This document shows positions 34,501 through 46,227 of a stretch of DNA of 64,000 bases, piece by piece. Source of the DNA: Nephromyces sp. MM_2019 (taxonomy: Eukaryota; Apicomplexa; Aconoidasida; Nephromycida); assembly GCA_015657535.1 (NCBI GenBank), contig JADHZB010001263.1:1-64000 (forward strand), read 5' to 3'. Position numbers and translations under genes: made by a program. Each line of letters opens with the position of its first letter. The first letter of the stretch is position 1. Below the pieces are notes generated by a model. It had not been told where the DNA came from. It did no database searches and saw only the letters and a list, made by a program, of their open reading frames with translations.

Positions 34501-36796
34501 AACGTTATGGTAAATCCTATGCAAAATTTTTCTGTTGGTTCAAAGAGTAGTATATACGTTTTTCCAGGCAAAAGCTTTAAGATACTGGAGGACATAGCCT
34601 GACATAGAGGCCAGTCCCAATTCAAAAGCGCGCCTTGATAATTTATTGCAAAACGAGTGACCATATCACTCAATGTCCTATGGAGCTCTTTAGGTCATTG
34701 AAAAATTTCGATTATGCTGTCTTGATGGGTTCGACTATAGAAGCCAAGAACAGCATACACTCAAGAGGTTGCTGCGCACAATCCTTTTGGCATTATCATT
34801 TCAAAGTGCAAAAACTAAGCAAGCGCAGCAAAAGGGTCTACCCAGAGATTATCTAACAAGAAAAGATCCACGGCCTCCCAAAGATTGAGAGCCCCAACAA
34901 TACAAATGTTTTTGAGCGCTTCATAGGTCATTCCGTAATTTTTGGGGGAAGATTTAGGCTGTACAAGTTTTTCGGCCGCAAATATTCATTTTTTAAAAAT
35001 CAATTCTTAAAGCTATGGTCATGTAGCGCTTAAAGAATCTACAGGGTGCAAAGCAAAAAAGCAGCGCCAGCTAAACTAGTTTCTATCTTCGAAGCAGCGA
35101 ACTATTTACAGGGATAAGTAAGATAACGAGGTGCACACTTGTCTAAAAATTCAAAATCTTAGAAGGCCAATAATGGGATGCCACGAGTTAACATTTCCGT
35201 CCTTAGTTGCGTGTATCCGCAAAAATATTTTTACTTCGCCACACATCGCATTTCAGCCACTTTGCATTCACTTAGCATTGCAGAAAATACTAAGCGCAAT
35301 TGTCTATCATAAAATCAGCCGATGTCGCTTGCTGCGCTTTTCGTTGTATAGGGCAACATACTTCCGAAGGCTACCTGTGTAGCTCGCCGAATATATTTCA
35401 CCAGTTGGCAAAATATCGCGCATGAGAAGAGCACACAAACTTCTTGAAAGCTTAAGGTTGTAAAAATCCATAAAACGCAGTTTTTTTATCGTAGCGCCTA
35501 TTGCGCCCATGCCGTGCACAGCATTTACTTAACTTTGCCATTATCGCTCAAGGCACTAAGTTTATTTGAAAAGCTGCAACAATCTTGGAAGTAATTCAGC
35601 CGGGTATCGAAACTACCTTTATCGAAAGAAGGACATTCCCTGCATAAGCTACTGCAGAAAGCAATTCTGCCCGATATCGCATGCACTAAGACAGTATTAA
35701 CTATGGATATTGAAGCGTAAAAGCTAAAAGAAGATGAAGCAACGATAATTACTGCACATTAATAACAAAGCGGATCTAAATTCAAGGTTACAGTCAAGAA
35801 AAAGGTGCCAGGAAGACGTGCCAAGGAAAGGGCATACAACTAATATCAAAAATAGAGTTCCTAACGCAATTTTTGAATAGTTGAAAAATAATGGGGAGAC
35901 TAAGCATCTCAAAGATATTTCACATGACAGATATGGTAACATCAGAAAAAAAAACCGCATATCGCATTTACCTTCGAATTATACACTCAGTCCAAAAATA
36001 AATATATGATCAAGGCCATGGAAAAGAACCGAACTAAAGCAAACTACTGCTCCAACTTCGCACACATGCAAATACCCTTTTGAATAGCCCCTGCAAGTTT
36101 TCCAAATTTTCTTTCCATATTTTGAAGTTTTCTAATACACAGAGTATGCTAAAAATCACTTGTGCAACCGTTCGCTTTATTTAATCAGCATACGATGATT
36201 TCAACTAGCTATTCATTTTTAAGCTAGAAACCAAATTTAGATCCATTTTCGTTATGACATGAAATTACACATCATAGATTGCCAAATTTATCATTACGCT
36301 CCTCCATATTGTATTTTTGAGAATAATCTACGAGTCACACTTCCACGTATACCCTATTAAGTAAACGAACAAATCAATAATAAGATCGAGCAAGGATGTA
36401 AGTCACGCACTTTTAAGGCTATTTTTTACCATCTACAGAATCTCGAGTATTGCATGCGTGGCTGAATATATTAATTAGGCCTCTCCTATCTCAACCTCAA
36501 ACATTGCAGACGTTATAAAAGGTACAGCATGACAGGCAGTTTTATACGCTCATATATATTTAAAGGTTTATTAAGGTAAAAAAGGCTGCATAAGTGCTTT
36601 CAGGCATAACACGACTTCCGAAGATTCATATACTTGGTGATCTTTCGGGAGGATTCTATAACCAAAATGAAAGTGATTTTTTATTTGCTGCATGTTCAAA
36701 ATTTTTCAAAAAACGCCTATTTGCAACGCTACTAGTATCCCTGAAAAGTTGCTATTTTTCTCAATGAAATAAGGATTAGCGCTGATCAACATGTAC
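31542..36796 (-). other. Stretch with scattered exon-like open segments, genes unresolved
   Basis: Several minus-strand segments look coding and end at plausible donors. One near 34600 reads AFELGLASMSGYVLQYLKAF before donor aac|gtatat. One at about 33975-33905 contains FCIFENTPPRVRNQFEFID. One at about 35505-35390 contains LRFMDFYNLKLSRSLCALLM before cag|gtagcc. A + strand frame at 33441-33701 (86 codons, VRRLHGQAFAHYLSSLRS) is an alternative or overlapping candidate. I could not chain these into one gene model. Confidence 0.3.
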
Positions 36797-36944
36797 CCCG
36801 TCTGAATCAATTTTTGGATGCTCTCGCATGTAGCCAAAAAAATCCATGATATTGATACCCTTGATACTTGCAGGAGGTGACGGATTACTCTCATCATTAC
36901 CGTCTCTGTGGATCATCCATTCATTCACTTCCAAAAAGGCGTAT
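36797..36944 (-). CDS. Internal exon of an unidentified gene
   Basis: It is bounded by acceptor tatatgcag and donor ggg|gtacat. It encodes 49 residues beginning YAFLEVNEWMIHRDGNDES, then IKGINIMDFFGYMREHPKID. It is hydrophilic, with an acidic/Pro loop (NDESNPSPP). Composition and clean splice borders argue for real coding sequence. It may belong to the same minus-strand gene as neighbouring exon candidates. Confidence 0.45.
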
Positions 36945-37391
36945 CTGCATATAAAATTATCGAAAAAAATATATAATCGTGATACCAATTATACTAAAGT
37001 TAACTCTTCTAGTATTCATAGAAAAAAATCCTGTAAGGGTCGCACCATAGTAAACAGTACAAACCAATCAATCACTAGGCTCCCAAACGTGAATGAAAAT
37101 TCTCAGCAAAACAAATACGATAGGTGAAACCCAAGCCTTCAGAAAGGTGTCGCCAATTCATAAATAGATTTCTTGTCTTCTTTTCAGAATATCTTTTGTA
37201 GTTGCTAAAAACATTTCAAGCTGAACAAAGGGTAACTATAGAAAATTCGCCCTTTCTATTTCTCAGCGCCCCTCAGAATATATGCAATAGTCCAATTCAG
37301 ATTCTATTTTTCTTTGAAACTTCAAGGAAATTTTTAAAAGTAAAGTAACGAAGCGACGCACATAGAGAATGCCTAGAACAAGTTTCACAAC

Positions 37392-37853
37392 CTATACTCT
37401 TGCAGGACGACTACAGGTTCCATTTAAAAAAATTTCGCTCACTACATCTCGCCTCCAAAGACAAGCCATAACCTCCACAATGCAACACACTTCAATAAAT
37501 AAGAAAGAGATTGCAGCTAAAAAGAGCCATAGAAAATAGGGAAATGACAAGTACCTAGTCAAGATCAGTATCCCGAATAGGCTCACAGTTCTGATAAGGA
37601 AGTTCAAAGATTGAAAAAAAAAAGAGAAAGTAGCAAGTCTGGTAAGGCTCTCTGCATCCGCATGCCTCAGCATTGAGGTTCCTGATGATATTCGCCGCGC
37701 TTGATACTGAGTAATCGCTGAGGACGCAGACACAATGAAATTTCTTGACAGAAAAGAACACTTTGTCGGGTCAAAAGCAGAAGGAAGAATTTTAGCCACT
37801 AGTGGCTCGTATTCTATTTCCGCCAAATCCAACACACGCGCTGCTTTGAGCAC
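37392..37853 (-). CDS. Exon-like open frame, possible C-terminal exon of a membrane protein
   Basis: A 153-codon uninterrupted frame is long for this AT-rich DNA. It starts near an acceptor (caaag at about 37847) and encodes AARVLDLAEIEYEPLVAKI, a hydrophilic middle (HADAESLTRLATF), and then a strongly hydrophobic segment YFLWLFLAAISFLFIEVCC. It ends CSRPARV-TAG. Parts of the middle could be an intron (a GTGAGC donor-like site follows FLIRT). The family is not recognised. It could be the end of the PrsW-like gene whose exons lie at 41-43 kb. Confidence 0.38.
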   Translation of the reverse strand: MLKAARVLDLAEIEYEPLVAKILPSAFDPTKCSFLSRNFIVSASSAITQYQARRISSGTSMLRHADAESLTRLATFSFFFQSLNFLIRTVSLFGILILTRYLSFPYFLWLFLAAISFLFIEVCCIVEVMACLWRRDVVSEIFLNGTCSRPARV

Positions 37854-38239
37854 AAAAAACCGATATATAAAAGTCTCAACAACAGTACATCAAATTTCAT
37901 CAAAATTTTCAAAGTCTTCAAAGAATAGTATTTTTACTGGTATTCCGGTTTTTGCAATGTTATTGTGCAACCACAACAATACATTTGGTATAGAATTATT
38001 CCCTATAACTAACATCTAAAGAATGCACTTCAGTGTACCTTCTAACACACTAGGAGCAACAAGAACTTTTTGCCATTGCAAATTAGATGAATTTGAGCAT
38101 GACAATGAAGCACTTACTTCGTTGCAAAAAAATCTCAGAATTTGGCCAAAGAAAAAAGCAAAATTCTCAAGCAAAATTATTAGTACAAGTATCTGTATGT
38201 ATAATCCAGAAAACTTCTTCACACATAGCATCAGAGTAC

Positions 38240-38395
38240 ACGAAAAATAAAGCTCTATAATCAGCTTTCAAAACTTTTTTTCCAGAGATTGCTCCTCCTA
38301 GAACACCGAGGAAATAATTCGGCACAAAACCCACGCATAAATGAATAGCAAAGCTACACACACTGCAGATGAGATTCGAAAACGCAGTACCGTTG
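38240..38395 (-). CDS. Exon-like segment, hydrophobic, unknown
   Basis: A minus-strand open segment after an acceptor-like ttattcag encodes SFAIHLCVGFVPNYFLGVLG then GAISGKKVLKADYRALFF. A membrane helix containing a His, ending in Gly-rich sequence, would suit the third conserved segment of a PrsW-type protease, but I cannot align it convincingly. Confidence 0.25.
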
Positions 38396-38988
38396 CATAT
38401 CTGAATAAATTCCAAAGAAATTAACTAGCGCGTAAAAACACAAGAATTCGATGATGTGCTGACTAACAAAGCGGCCGCAAAGAAAACCACAGGGAAAAGA
38501 ACAGCCTATTTTATCAACAAAAACATCAAAGCACAACAGCATAGCTCTTTAAACAAGTGATAAACGACAGAAACTGCAATTTTTCGTTTCAAAAAAATCA
38601 GCTGCGGAAATCCTAATTTAAAGAAGACAAGGAGTTTTTCTGGCAATCATGCGAGCTTCGGGAATTACACTATGAAGAAGTATTCGCCGGAAAACTCAGG
38701 AAGAACTTTATAGTAGCAACCATAAAGCTTAAAACAGAGTCTACACTTTTATATGTGAAAAAACACTAAAGCGCTTTAGTGTGAAGTGGTATATCTATTT
38801 CGCAAAAAAAAAGAAAATTATCGGCAAAATTATTTAGGAGTAAGCAAAAAGGAGTATGCATTAGAGATAATCCTTGAAAAAGAATTTGCGGAATTTTTGG
38901 GGTTTATCGCGGATTACGTAATAATAAGGATGTTTACACAGAGAGCAAAATATTTTCCGTGCGGTAAACACCATCATGGGGGGCACAC

Positions 38989-39090
38989 ACAGGCTGATAC
39001 ACGCTAATACAGGGGCCAGCACAGGCCGATACAGGCTGATACAGGCTGATACAGGCACAAATAGGCACATATAGGCACATACAGGCCACT
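38989..39090. repeat. 10-bp tandem repeat, about ten units
   Basis: Units of acaggctgat / acaggcacat type at a strict 10-bp period, with drift from acaggctgat to ataggcacat along the array. Confidence 0.9.
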
Positions 39091-40903
39091 CAAAAAATAG
39101 AACTTCTTTTAATCGTATAGAGCCAGGAATGATAAAAATGTTATCATGAAGACCCAGAGCACCACATTCCACTTGTAACTTCAAGCATATTCTAAAAGAG
39201 CAAATATATATAATTGATACCTCTGAAAAGCACACTAAAGCACAATGGAACCGAATGAATCAACATCGGAATAGGGAGTACCTGAAGAAAACATTAAGCG
39301 AGTTCGCCTAGTTTTCATAACTAAACCGTAGAAATCTTCAACGCTGGGCTAATCTACTTAGCATCATTTGTGAAATCAGCAAACCATTACTTCCATCTGT
39401 GTGCATACCATTAACCCATCCTTTCTATGTATTCGCATTATTTACTCATCCATTCCCCGACTCTATGCCTCTCCCTGGGGGGTGAAAGCAAGTTGCTAAG
39501 AGTTGGCTAAGAAGACTGAAATCGAAGTTCATGTTAGATGAGTAGCACACGATAAAATACCGACGTACTGTAATGCAGCTTTTCAAGATATGCTTGTAAA
39601 ACTGATGAAATACATTCAGAAGAAACAGGAAAATAATCATTACAAAGCAGAGATTTTCCTCAAAATAGCGATCCTACACACACAAATCAAACGAATAAAA
39701 AGACTAATCCCAAACGGCATAAAGCAAAAGCTATCAAAGAAAAATCAATCCAAATTAGGCTATCCAATATGGACTCCAAAATGAAAATAAGAAAGTGATA
39801 TCGATATACAGGTGAAAATTCAAGTTTAAACTTTCAAAAAATCTCAAACATAACCCTCTATTTCTACTTCAGCACATCAACATATATCCCACAAAAGCAG
39901 CAAAATCTTCAGTAGCTTAAAAGTGCTATTTCCAATCGCACAAACAGGCCTTTAAACTTAGTCTTCTACTAAATTTTTTTCCTAACTTTCTTCCAAGAAG
40001 CCCGAGAATTCTCCAAAAACCAAATTTTACAAATCTGTAAAGAAGTGAAGGCTCCAGTTGCTATTTGCATAGGAAACGAATACCCCCACTGATATAGTGC
40101 AAAGGATATCCATAGGGCCAGAATTTGTGAGTTTGAAAGTAGCCGTTGCTCTCCACTATAGGTAACACTTTCATTACCATTTGAATTAAACTTTAGGCTT
40201 AGTGAATTTAGGAATAAGTTGAGGCCATAGAATTCGATTAATGCTTCGGCCTAAAGTTGATTTTTAGCGAAAACGTAAACCAGAAAGAATTTTAAAAATG
40301 ATTTATTTTCCATACAAAAAAAGTGAAAAAGTGTAGTTTCTACATACTAATTACGATAAAAAGAATCAAAAAGTTACTTTTATATCTTATATATATCAGA
40401 CTTGCATGATACTAGTTGTCATAATCATACGTGAAGAAAAACAACTAACACACACACACACACACCTTTTTATCCTTATATATTCGACAAGAAATGAAGA
40501 TCAATATTAATGAGGAAGGTGTCAGAGAAATTATAAGCCTAGAATCTATAATAAATATTATTTTTTAAAATTTTTAAAAACGTACACCATTAGGTGGAGA
40601 CAAAATGAATTTTTCGCAGTAAAAATATCAAAACTCACATTCCTGTTCATGCAGCGACTAATTTCAGAATCTTTCTGAGTTCCGCACTAAATACGCGGCA
40701 TGAACATGAACATAAAATTGTGCTACTATTTTCTGAAGATATGAAATATCAAAATCTGCGAAACTTAGATTGAGGCTAGATGGGCTATACCAAGAGGAAT
40801 TAAGCTAGTTTTAAAAACGTAAATCTGCGTAAAGCCATGCTTATTTATATTTTGAAATATTATTTTGGAGGCATCCCTTTTATATTTTTAACAGCCTTAT
40901 TGT
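39091..40903. other. AT-rich stretch, no resolved gene
   Basis: It lies within the presumed minus-strand gene region, with CA repeats on + (40447-40467) as in other minus-strand introns. One segment (about 39218-39115, minus) follows an acceptor-like cttttag and encodes LQVECGALGLHDNIFIIPGS. I cannot place it in a model. Confidence 0.3.
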
Positions 40904-40980
40904 TACGCTTTAAATAGCTACATTTATACACTTTCAACAGCTACATTTCTACGCTTTAAATAACCACATTTCTACACTTT
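40904..40980. repeat. 23-bp tandem repeat, about 3.3 units
   Basis: Units of tacgctttaaatagctacat type alternate with tacactttcaacagctacat. Confidence 0.8.
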
Positions 40981-41053
40981 GTTAGAAAATGCAAGCCTAT
41001 TATACGCATGAAGATAATAGCTCTCAATTTTTTTCAAAGAAGGGGGCACTCAC

Positions 41054-42863
41054 CATCGCAACGGCTGCCGCCGCAGCTATCGAGTATACAATGATTCTTT
41101 TTGGCTCGTGCCCTATCTTGCTACGCACCAATTTCCGGGAGACTAGATACTTAATACCCTCCTGCAGGAGAGCTCTGAGAAATATTGCCTCTATAAAGCC
41201 CCAAATTAGTGGAATAAATAAGGATCCTGCTACCCTCCAAAATTGGGATGAAAATGAAGCGAAGAGTGTGCGAAGACTCATGAAATAGCCGGCCTTTAAT
41301 AGCGGAATTATCATAAGCGCAGGACCTATCATTCCTAAGCTCAAAAGAGCCGCTATAAATACCTAAAACAAACAAGAGTATCATCCTTTGATAGTTGCAC
41401 ACATATGGTACATTGAACGCATCAAAGCTTCGTCTGAATGAATCATTAATCGACGAAGAAAGCATACGCAAAAGTGAAAAAAATGTGGCCTGATATGTTT
41501 TGATACAAAAAAGAGCTGAACTCAGTAGCACCTGAAGAGGCTGGAAAGCTTCGTAAAATTTCCCGTAAAACACACACAGTAAGCTAGGGAGAATCCTCAG
41601 TTCTAGCACCGAAGACTCAAGATTATAGCATTCATGCAAACAACCACATATTACGAGCCTAGAAGCTGTAGCTACAGCTGTAATCAACGCCAATTGAAAA
41701 AAAATAGAGTATTCCTCAAAGAGGCTAAGAATTAAAAAGTCTAAAAGGAGCGTGTGGGCAAGCCGATCCCATTAAAGAATACAAAAAAAGCCATAAAAGG
41801 AATTTTTGAAATATTTTCATTACAAGAACAATAAAACCTTTGAAACATACGTAAAATGACTGAAATTTGTGATAATTTTGGAAGAAAATGGAAAATTACT
41901 GAAAATTTAATGAGAAATATACCGACAGACTTCTATTTATCGAAACATTCTCTCCAATTCTCCAGCCAAATTGTTGAAAAAAGCAAAAACATGAGGAAAA
42001 AATTAAGACTATAATATTAAATGAGTGCCTCAGTAAAATAAGCAATAAATATAAACCAAAGCACAATCTTTCACTGCTTCTCGTGTGGCTTAGAAAAAAA
42101 TCAAGCTGGAGTTGGCTAATTTTTACCTGTGATAAGACTACACTCCGGCGGAAATGCTGAAAAATGAAATGGTAAAAAAAATTTTTTAAAGCTATAAGTA
42201 AAGGAAAGCGGCGAAAGAAAATACTTAGCAGAATATATGAGCACAGCAGCATGAAGAAATGCTGCACGCTATGCTTCAAAAAAAAAGGAAATTGGTAAAA
42301 GCACACACTTTAGATGGACTTTAGGCTCTTCTATGATGACTTTTTAATTGTAATGAAAGCAATTTCATCTCTAAATCCATAAGCTCCTACCAACACACGC
42401 ACGGGCAAAACTGCTACCCACACACATTATAAACTGCCACAAAAACACGCACGGGCTAAACTGCTATCTACACACACCTGCTAAACTGCTACCCATACGC
42501 ACATACCTAATGAATCACCATTTGATGCATACCAGTCGCAAATATACTTTTAAGAAAGTACTTCATAAAAAAAGCTAAAAAGTAGAATCCAACTGCTTTC
42601 CAAAAGCATACAATAAGCGAAATTTGTATGATACTAACCAGATAGAAGTGAGCAGTAATTAATACCGGAGGGAGCAGACAGAAGTATAAAATCGAGATTT
42701 TCTCAGTGGCACGAAGGAGGGTAATTCCGGCTAACAGAGCACAGCCATAAAAGAATCCAAAAAACAGGCTGCTTACAATGAGGTCTTCGCTGAAAAATCC
42801 TCCCCTAGTGGGTACCTCGTCAGAGGCCACTCGGGGCATAAGGAAAAATCTCATCCTAAGCAA
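41054..42863 (-). CDS. Multi-pass membrane protein, PrsW-protease-like segment (partial model)
   Basis: The best exon is 41362-41054, between acceptor gttttag and donor gatg|gtgagt: 103 in-phase codons. It encodes several hydrophobic helices, then FIEAIFLRALLQEGIKYLVS, a charged loop and RIIVYSIAAAAAVAM. This arrangement recalls PrsW-family intramembrane metalloproteases, in which a Glu-Glu-x-x-x-Lys helix is followed by a Gly/Ala-rich helix with Glu-Asn. Here the first Glu of the pair is Gln, and the Glu-Asn part would fall in the next, unfound exon. Upstream pieces on the same strand are a small exon near 42170-42141 (HFRRSVVLSQ), a segment ending at 41532 (YGKFYEAFQPLQ) and a hydrophobic segment 42863-42639 with SSLFFGFFYGCALLAGITLL. 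Their phases do not all fit, so exons are missing. The membrane character is clear; the PrsW identity is tentative. Confidence 0.45.
42394..42503. repeat. Degenerate CA-rich tandem repeat
   Basis: Repeated cacgcacgggcaaaactgct / cacgcacgggctaaactgct elements, plus a third truncated ctaaactgctaccca. Confidence 0.75.
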
Positions 42864-43927
42864 AGCTGAAAGTGACTATTAGCCTGAAGACATAAAGTTA
42901 TGGTTAGCTTTAAGGTACAGCTCAACCTCATTGATGCTTGAATTTTACGCCTTAAATTTGCTGATTATAGTAAATAATAACACTGTACGTGCTTGAAAAT
43001 TTTTAAAAAGATTGGCTTCCCTGCTGAAACTTCATTGTGTTAATGAGATTTGAAAAGCAACTCTGAAGAGAGTCAGCATATTACCGAAATCCGCTTTGTG
43101 CACATCAAGAACACGGTAGGGCAGTGCGCATGTGCCAGAAAGAGTTTGCTAACGTAAAGAGTTCGGAAGCAGAACTCGAGACATAAATCGAGCGAGAGAC
43201 GCGGTGATAAGCTTTCTTCTTATTTACTTTAGCAGATGAGACCAAAAAAACTTAGAGGGTAGAAGAGATCTGGGTTTCTTGATAGAGTTTGCTTGTCTTC
43301 AAACACAGAGAATCATCACACTAAAAGAAACCTACCTCTCTCGTTAGGGTTTGCTTCAATTAAACCAGAAATTTGCAGAGCTACAAAGTAAACCCGTGAA
43401 AATACTACATTGCGCGCAAGAGAAGCAAGGAAGCTCGTTCACAGTATAAGAGTATCAATGGTTGCAGGATCAATGAGGTAACAAAGCATTAACACCCAAA
43501 TTTACTCTGCAACACGACTGAAACTATACGAAACCTAACTAAAGACTAAAAACAAGCCATTTCCTCCGGTAGCAAGGAATTTTTTGCACTCTAAAGATGA
43601 TTTAACAACACCTTATAACCAGATTGAAGTTAGAAAAATGAAGCAGCCACAAATCCTCCAGGAGAAGCAGATGGCAATCTAAGAAATGCTCTTCACATGA
43701 GATAAACCAAGTCCTGCACACAGTTTTATATATCTCGTCCAACCCTATTCACCTGGAGCATGCAAATCGATATTCGAAGGCTCTTGAAATACCTATTCGA
43801 TATCAAGGCACTAAAGTAGCTGAGTTCCATCGAGGGGGTATCCAACTCTCATCCCGTTTCCATCGCTTGTCATACACTTTCTCCACTGTTAGCATCGAAA
43901 AAAGATACACTAGATCAAGGCAAGAAA
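42864..43927. other. Spacer between divergent candidate genes
   Basis: No open frame or motif stands out. It separates the minus-strand membrane-protein exons from the + strand frame at 43928 and may hold both promoters. Confidence 0.3.
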
Positions 43928-44260
43928 ATGTCAAAGAACAATTTTTCAGCTGAGATGATTACACAGCTCAGTATAATGGCGTTATTAGTTCGTTTCGAGG
44001 CTTATGTGATTTGTGTTTCATTGGTACTACAACAGGCCGTTTGTGCGCATGTAGCAATCGTGGCTTCTCAAGAGCAAAAAAATTCCGGAAAGAAACCGAG
44101 CAACGAACTCTTAATTATAGCCTATCTCCAATCCTTTTTTATATCCGTAGAAATTCGTACTCGTGCCTATGACTGCGCTAACAAAATAAAAGGCATCACT
44201 CAGCACATGCTTCTCACCGATTTGATCATATCATTTTTTGTAGCTGCTTTGGGATTTTAA
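43928..44260 (+). CDS. Candidate single-exon gene, 110 residues, unknown function
   Basis: An ATG in A-rich context starts 110 open codons ending in TAA. The protein begins MSKNNFSAEMITQLSIMALL. It has two hydrophobic segments (FEAYVICVSLVLQQAVCAHV, and LLTDLIISFFVAALGF at the C-terminus) around a Lys/Glu-rich loop. The sequence just after the stop is TG-rich on +, as in 3' flanks of recognised + strand genes here. I recognise no family. It could also be two exons, because gtag and other AG sites occur inside. Confidence 0.4.
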   Translation: MSKNNFSAEMITQLSIMALLVRFEAYVICVSLVLQQAVCAHVAIVASQEQKNSGKKPSNELLIIAYLQSFFISVEIRTRAYDCANKIKGITQHMLLTDLIISFFVAALGF

Positions 44261-45638
44261 GTCATGCTGTCGTGTGTGCGTATATCTTTATTAGAAAAAT
44301 TGCTTTTGCAGCTCCTAATGTATGCCTATTACACTAAATATTTTTTCTGTGTGAAATATAAGAGTTTTGGTTACCAATTGTTCTAGTTTAAAACGGAGTA
44401 ACCGTTATGTGTGAGACCCAGGGCTAGATGCTGTGATCTGAAAGTGGTCTTTGCGTGGTATATCGCTAAATTTGTGTGTGCGTGTGTGTTTGCTAAAAGG
44501 GAGCAGCTCTTTGAATTTTTCTTCGAGGCAAGAGTGGTACAAAACTCTGTTTTAAGTGTATATGAGGCCACATTAAACTGCTAATGCCTTGTTTGAAGAA
44601 AATTGCAATGGGTATGGGACAAGAGATCATGGTAGGTACCAAATTGCCGAGAAAAATTTAAAGGAGGCATTTCACTTCTAAAGTAAAGCATATGGGTCAA
44701 ACTATAGGAGAGATGCTAGCTTCATGGAGCATGAATATAGATTTATTGGATAGAGTAGTTGTTTTAAGCTATTTGATGCAGAAGGCATTAAAATCTGTGA
44801 GCGTGTTAGATTTAGGTGAAAGTTGAATTTTTAAGCAAACGTGTATACCTCCTTCTGTGCTGAAATCAGCCTTCATTTAGCTGAGGTTTGGTCCTGATAA
44901 TTTGGTTTTTTTGGTATCACGTTCATTACCTCTCCAGGGTATTATTATAGTGACAGCAAATATATATTATAAATACGTCTATGGAATCTCTTTAGCCTTG
45001 GCAGCATCCATCAATATACCAATTGAGTAGGTAGTTCGGTGACATGAGGTAGCAGCTGTATCCATTTTTAAGTCATTATGCCAATAGGAAAATGGCCTAG
45101 CGACTCATTAATCGGGTTTTTGCTGAAGTTAAACACAAATTTATGCTTGGAGAATTATTTATTCTTAGCAGTGGCTGAAAATCTTTATAAAATTTCAAAG
45201 TAATGCAGATTTATTATAATATATTTCATTGTTTCTTACATCCAATGCAGCAAAACGTTTGTAGAGCACATGCTGAATCCGCCTAGTTGTGCCTGGAATG
45301 AACACATTGTATCCACAAGAGTGAGCTTAATCCCACCAGTAGGATTTTTTTGGGCTTTTCATCACCCTGTGAGCATTTCCTCCAAACTCACAAACTTCAG
45401 AGCGAAATTGAGGAATCGTGTCTAAATGATAATCTCCTTCCTATCCCCGATGAATCTGAGAAAATATACCAAAATGAAACATACCACTAAACTTAACTAG
45501 CCCCTCCCAGAAGCGAATTTGACATGCTTTCCGTCACGACTAAGCCAAAATTAGTTTTACAATTTTTGTTATTACAAGTCAATTTTTATGATCTATTAAT
45601 AAAAAATTTCATGGCTATCAATCAGAGGAGGACAGTAT
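44261..45638. other. TG-containing 3' flank and AT-rich spacer
   Basis: TG tracts occur at 44266-44280 and 44474-44490; otherwise AT-rich with only short frames. No gene supported. Confidence 0.35.
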
Positions 45639-46073
45639 ATGTATCTTTTTCTCGTAACCAAAACAAAAATTCCCTCCAAATTACATTTCTTTAAAACCCT
45701 TTTTTCTGCAGATTCTATCCAGCCTGACCCTGCTGGAATACCACCTACCCCGAAAGCTAAAATAATGACACAAGTACTACGACTACCACTACCTGGGAGA
45801 GGACTTAATTACCATACCACTAGCACAGCAATCTGCTTCCTAACCGTAACCCTACTAGAGTGCTGTGCTATCTGCGCGATTACGCAATACACCCATAAAA
45901 TTCCGAATATCCATGAATTGCGGAAAAGCCTATTTATACTCGAAAGAGGTTGTTGCAAGGCGCATGCACCTGCCGTTTCGTTACAGCAGCCGCTCTTGTC
46001 ACACTTGGCGTTATTTCCTTTTTCCTCAAATAAGATGCACAGAAGTACCGTGAAAAAGCAGTATCTCGGTTGA
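45639..46073 (+). CDS. Open frame of unknown status upstream of FabI
   Basis: 144 codons on +. The part after an acceptor-like ttctgcag (45711) encodes DSIQPDPAGIPPTPKAKI, a hydrophobic segment STAICFLTVTLLECCAICAI, and then a Cys/His-rich tail. An opposing minus frame (45809-46102) is almost as long, so codon composition rather than coding may explain it. It lies 155 bp upstream of the FabI start. No family recognised. Confidence 0.25.
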   Translation: MYLFLVTKTKIPSKLHFFKTLFSADSIQPDPAGIPPTPKAKIMTQVLRLPLPGRGLNYHTTSTAICFLTVTLLECCAICAITQYTHKIPNIHELRKSLFILERGCCKAHAPAVSLQQPLLSHLALFPFSSNKMHRSTVKKQYLG

Positions 46074-46227
46074 ATTTTTGTATATGCTGCTAAAATTGCC
46101 ATTTTGGATGCTTCAAGGTACCCTTGTCCAGGCAGTGAATTTTCGTGTGGTTTGCTACTTCTACGGGAAATTTTTTGCCTTCATGGTACGTACTCTATTA
46201 TGTTTTCGGGGTCATTAGAATAAAACA

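Noticed and set aside
28040..34740. ggttcga-like strings considered as tRNA T-loops (near 28054 and 34726)
   Set aside because: No matching acceptor stem, D-arm or anticodon arm at the required distances on either strand.
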